DNA of 64,000 bases from Craterostigma plantagineum (lineage: Eukaryota > Streptophyta > Magnoliopsida > Lamiales > Linderniaceae): NCBI GenBank assembly GCA_027422505.1, contig JAPQWV010000367.1, positions 372,001 to 436,000 on the forward strand, written 5' to 3'. A model generated the notes under the pieces. That model was not told where the DNA came from and searched no databases. It saw only the letters and a program-made list of their open reading frames with translations. The translations under genes were made by a program, and so were the position numbers. Positions 60,650 through 64,000 of the stretch are shown here, one piece after another. Position 1 is the stretch's first letter; every line of letters starts with the position of its first letter.

Positions 60650-63600
60650 AGAGTTAATTTCGTTTCAGCCCCACTTCAGTAACTTTCATTTGGATTCAGC
60701 CCCAATTACTTTAAAATTCAGTTTAAAACACCCATCTCAAGTTTGCCTTAGAGTTAAGGACCCAATTGTGCTAAAAAGACCCATTTGCCCTTAACTGTTG
60801 CGAAAATTTACAAAGCTATGCCATCATCCCTCTCGTACGATTTATGGTAGATCTGTGATTTTTATAACATCCAAACGCCTTTAAATCTCCGAAATCTTCG
60901 ACGTTATTGAGCGGAAAAGGTAAAATCGAGCTCAATTTCTCATGGGTTCTCGTAACCAAGGAAAATTTCGATGTTATGTTGGAATGATGCTTCAAACTCA
61001 AATCGAAAATTTTGGTACAAACACGAGTAAAATCTTGATGTTTGTGCTCGAATAGTGTGGATTCACACCAATTCGGATGTGGGTCTTAGTAATCGACACG
61101 AAATTACAACGAATCTTGCCGCGACCTAAGATCCAAATATTTACAGTTTCAGTAACAAATCACTTTACCTGGGTACCACTTTCTGCTCGTACGAAAACAC
61201 TAATATAAAAAACTATACCATATTCTTAACATTGACGAATAAATGTTGCCTCAGTAATAACAAATAATTCTTTGAAAAAAAGTAATAACAAATAATTAGA
61301 AAACAATAACGTGTCACGAGAAAGATAAAAAATTCCAGTAACACATCACGTCATCTTGGTACCACTTGCGTCTGTTCCGGAAACAACATCCTAAAAAATA
61401 ATAACAGATGACTAGCACCGAGGAACAAATGTTGCATTATGTATAACAAAAAATGAGAAAACAAAAACGGTTTATTTCCTATAATAACTACATGCAACTA
61501 GTACGTACTAGGCTGTCACGAGGAAGATAAAAAATCCGTACGACACTCGAAACGCCATGAAAATATATCTTCGACGTTATTGAGCGAAAAAGGTAAAATC
61601 GAGCTCAATTTCTCATGGGTCCTCGTAACAAACGAAAATGTTCGATGTTATGTTGGAATAATGCTTCAAACTCGAAAATTTTGGTACAAACACGAGCAAA
61701 ATCTTGACGATTGTGCTCGAATAATGTGGATTCACACCAATTCGGATGTAGGTCTTAGTAATCGACACGAAATTACAACGAATCTAGCCGCGACCTAAGA
61801 TCCGAACATTTCAATTTCAGTAACAAATCACCTGATCTGGGTACCACTTTATGCTCGTTTGGAAACACTACCGTAAAAAACTATACCAGATTCTCATTGA
61901 CGAATAAATGTTGCCTCACAGGTAACAAATCAGTTCAGTTACACGTCACTTTATCTACCACTTTTTACTAAGGTGTCACAGAAAGATCAAAAATTCGTAT
62001 GCTAACCAAAACTCCCCGAAATTGAAGAAATCTTCAAAGTTAGTAATCGATAAAGGTGAAACCGATCTCAATTTTTCATGGTCCTCATAAACAAGGAAAA
62101 TTTTCGATGTTATGTTGGATAATGTTTCAAACCCAATTCAAAAATTTGGTAAAAAAACTAGTGAAATCTCGAATTTTATGCTCGAATAATGTGGATTCAC
62201 ACCAATTCGGGTGTGGGTCTTACTAATCGACAATCGATGCTAGTCATGTAAACACATAGCTCTTCATTCACAAAATATACTAGTATCTCTTTTGATGAGA
62301 CAAAACGTTATGAATTCCATCACAAACGTATTCAAAGTTCAGCATTAAAGCACGAACAACATTTAATAGACCATAAACTCAACATTCGAGACCTCAAACT
62401 AAACAATCGAAGCAAATGGATTTTTGAGCGTAATTAATGAAATGTTTTAGAATATTACCACATTACCTGCAAATAATACTAGATGTCTGATATAGAGAAA
62501 CAATACCAACCGAATTTATGACACGTTGATTGGTACATATACCACATAATACACTTTTTAGTATAACATCATTAATTAGACTTATTTTGTTCGTAAATTC
62601 ACTTTTTCTCGAATGTATAAGATTTATGTTCATGTAAGTATGTGAGTTTACTAAGTTAACAAACCAAATTTCCTTAAAGAGATGTTATGCGAATGTTGAT
62701 ATCAATATGTGAAAATTGAGATCAAAAGTCATGTAAACACATAGCTCTTGTTTCACAAAATATACTAGTATCTCTTTTTGATGAGACATAACATTATGAA
62801 TTCAATCACAAACGTATTCATAGTTCAACATTAAAGCACAGACATCATTTAATAGACCATAAACTCAAAATTCGAGACCTCAAACCCTAAACCATCGAAG
62901 AAAAATGGACTTGTGAGCGAAATTAATGATATTAGTAGTGTGGTATGGAAAACCTATTATGCAGTATCAATATCTACAATAGTGTTAAAAATTGGATTTG
63001 TATTGTTCTTTTATATCGAAGATTCGGTATTATTGGCGAGTAATGTGGTAATATCCCTTGACAATGTAGAACATTCCGGGTAATGCAATTCCCGCCTAAA
63101 TTATTGAGATCCCGCTCAGATTATTGAAATTCCGCCTAAACTGGATAACACAAGTTACACAAAGAATAACATATAATAACTTACTGGAACCACTTTCTTA
63201 TTTCGAAAAATTAGGCAAAAATCCGACGATTGTATTTAAATTTCGGCAACATTGAGCGACGAACAATAGAGCCAACACTGTGTCTCGGTGCTTTGATCAG
63301 GATATGGGTCTCTCGAATTTGTACGAAGTATCTTCAATTTCGACCGAACGTAATTCGATTTCACCGATTTTTATTATTTGCGTCAAAAGAATTCGAACAA
63401 TTTACCAGTAAAATCGAACATTCGAGTTCAAAATAACATGATAAACCGTCTAGGACACACCCAACTTGGTTTGGTGCAGGTGGTGTAGATGGAAATATTA
63501 TATACGATTGATTGTTTCGATCGAGTTTCCACTGTTATAGTGATACCAGATATTTGGCATTTGGTACCAAATCCAACATACTCGAACCATTAAATCAGTA

Positions 63601-64000
63601 TATATACCATATGATATCTTGACAATACCGGTTAACAGTTTTTACGGTGACAGATGAATGACTACCCATACCACGTTTCGGGAACAGTTTTTTATGCAAC
63701 AATCCGACGATTATAAATTTCGTCCAACCATGAGCGACGAACAATAGAGCCAATAATATGCTTCAGCGATTTGTTCAGGAGATGGGTCTCTCGAATTTGT
63801 ACAAAATATCTTCAATTTCGTCCGAATCGGAATACGATTTTCACCGTGTTTTTTTATTATTTGCGTCGAAAGAACTCGAAAAATTTACCTGTAAATCGAA
63901 TATTTGAGACCCAAATAACATGATAAACAATCTAGGACACACCTGTGTTCATGCAGATGGAAATAATATATACGGTCGATTGTTTCGATCGAGTTTCCAC
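60650..64000. repeat. complex block of three interspersed duplicated non-coding families, open at the right edge
   Basis: The block opens with TTTCAGCCCCAC and GGATTCAGCCCCAATTACTTT, words shared with the TTTCAGGCCCC end of the foldback at 34190. Family R1 (CGACGTTATTGAGCG, TCTCATGGGT, TTCGATGTTATGTTGGAAT, GGATTCACACCAATTCGG) occurs at about 60894-61240, 61567-61920 and 62037-62240. Family R2 (CATGTAAACACATAGCTCTT, AATATACTAGTATCTC) at about 62243-62435 and 62729-62925. Family R3 (AACAATAGAGCCAA, GATATGGGTCTCTCGAATTTG, TTGTTTCGATCGAGTTTCCAC) at about 63205-63530 and 63695-64000. No long open frames. Probably one large, decayed, non-autonomous transposon whose right end lies outside the window. 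Confidence 0.65.

Overview
The window is nuclear DNA of a flowering plant: multi-exon genes with GT-AG introns, plant-only families (IQM, DUF1639, APR-like, type-3 subtilase, plastid Cpn60-beta) and AT-rich intergenic DNA full of small plant-type transposons. Gene content fits a eudicot, perhaps an asterid, but the sequence alone does not fix the species.

Genes in order: GOT1 3' end (+, 96-965); IQM calmodulin-binding protein (+, 7.6-9.8 kb); Golgi O-fucosyltransferase-like protein (+, 11.0-12.6 kb); alpha-tubulin (-, 13.2-15.3 kb); mitochondrial di/tricarboxylate carrier DTC (+, 19.3-21.4 kb); APR-like thioredoxin-fold membrane protein (+, 22.5-24.9 kb); SNU13/15.5K (+, 25.4-26.4 kb); DUF1639 protein (+, 28.3-29.4 kb); a possible 86-residue gene (+, 30.1 kb); plastid chaperonin CPN60B (-, 30.6-33.6 kb); subtilase (+, 36.2-39.4 kb); ECT2-like m6A reader (+, 42.2-45.5 kb); branched-chain keto-acid dehydrogenase E1-beta (+, 53.1-55.7 kb); glucosidase II beta subunit (+, 56.1-60.1 kb). 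They are unrelated housekeeping genes with no operon-like logic.

Mobile DNA lies between them: an endogenous pararetrovirus remnant (4.1-4.6 kb), several MITEs and foldback elements, a 2.2 kb Mutator-like element with an exact 9-bp target duplication that seems to hold a captured kinesin-4 exon (16.65-18.88 kb), an 870-bp near-palindromic relative (46.2-47.1 kb), an hAT-like element (39.9-40.8 kb), a 5.3 kb Mutator-like element with a MuDR-type N-terminal domain and an antisense DUF1985/Ulp1-type ORF remnant (47.5-52.8 kb), and a 3.3 kb block of interspersed duplications running off the right end.

The four genes from 7.5 to 21.4 kb all carry single-base frameshifts in otherwise conserved exons with good splice sites. 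Every complete multi-exon gene from 22.5 kb onward sums to a whole number of codons. This points to a locally error-prone assembly rather than four pseudogenes.
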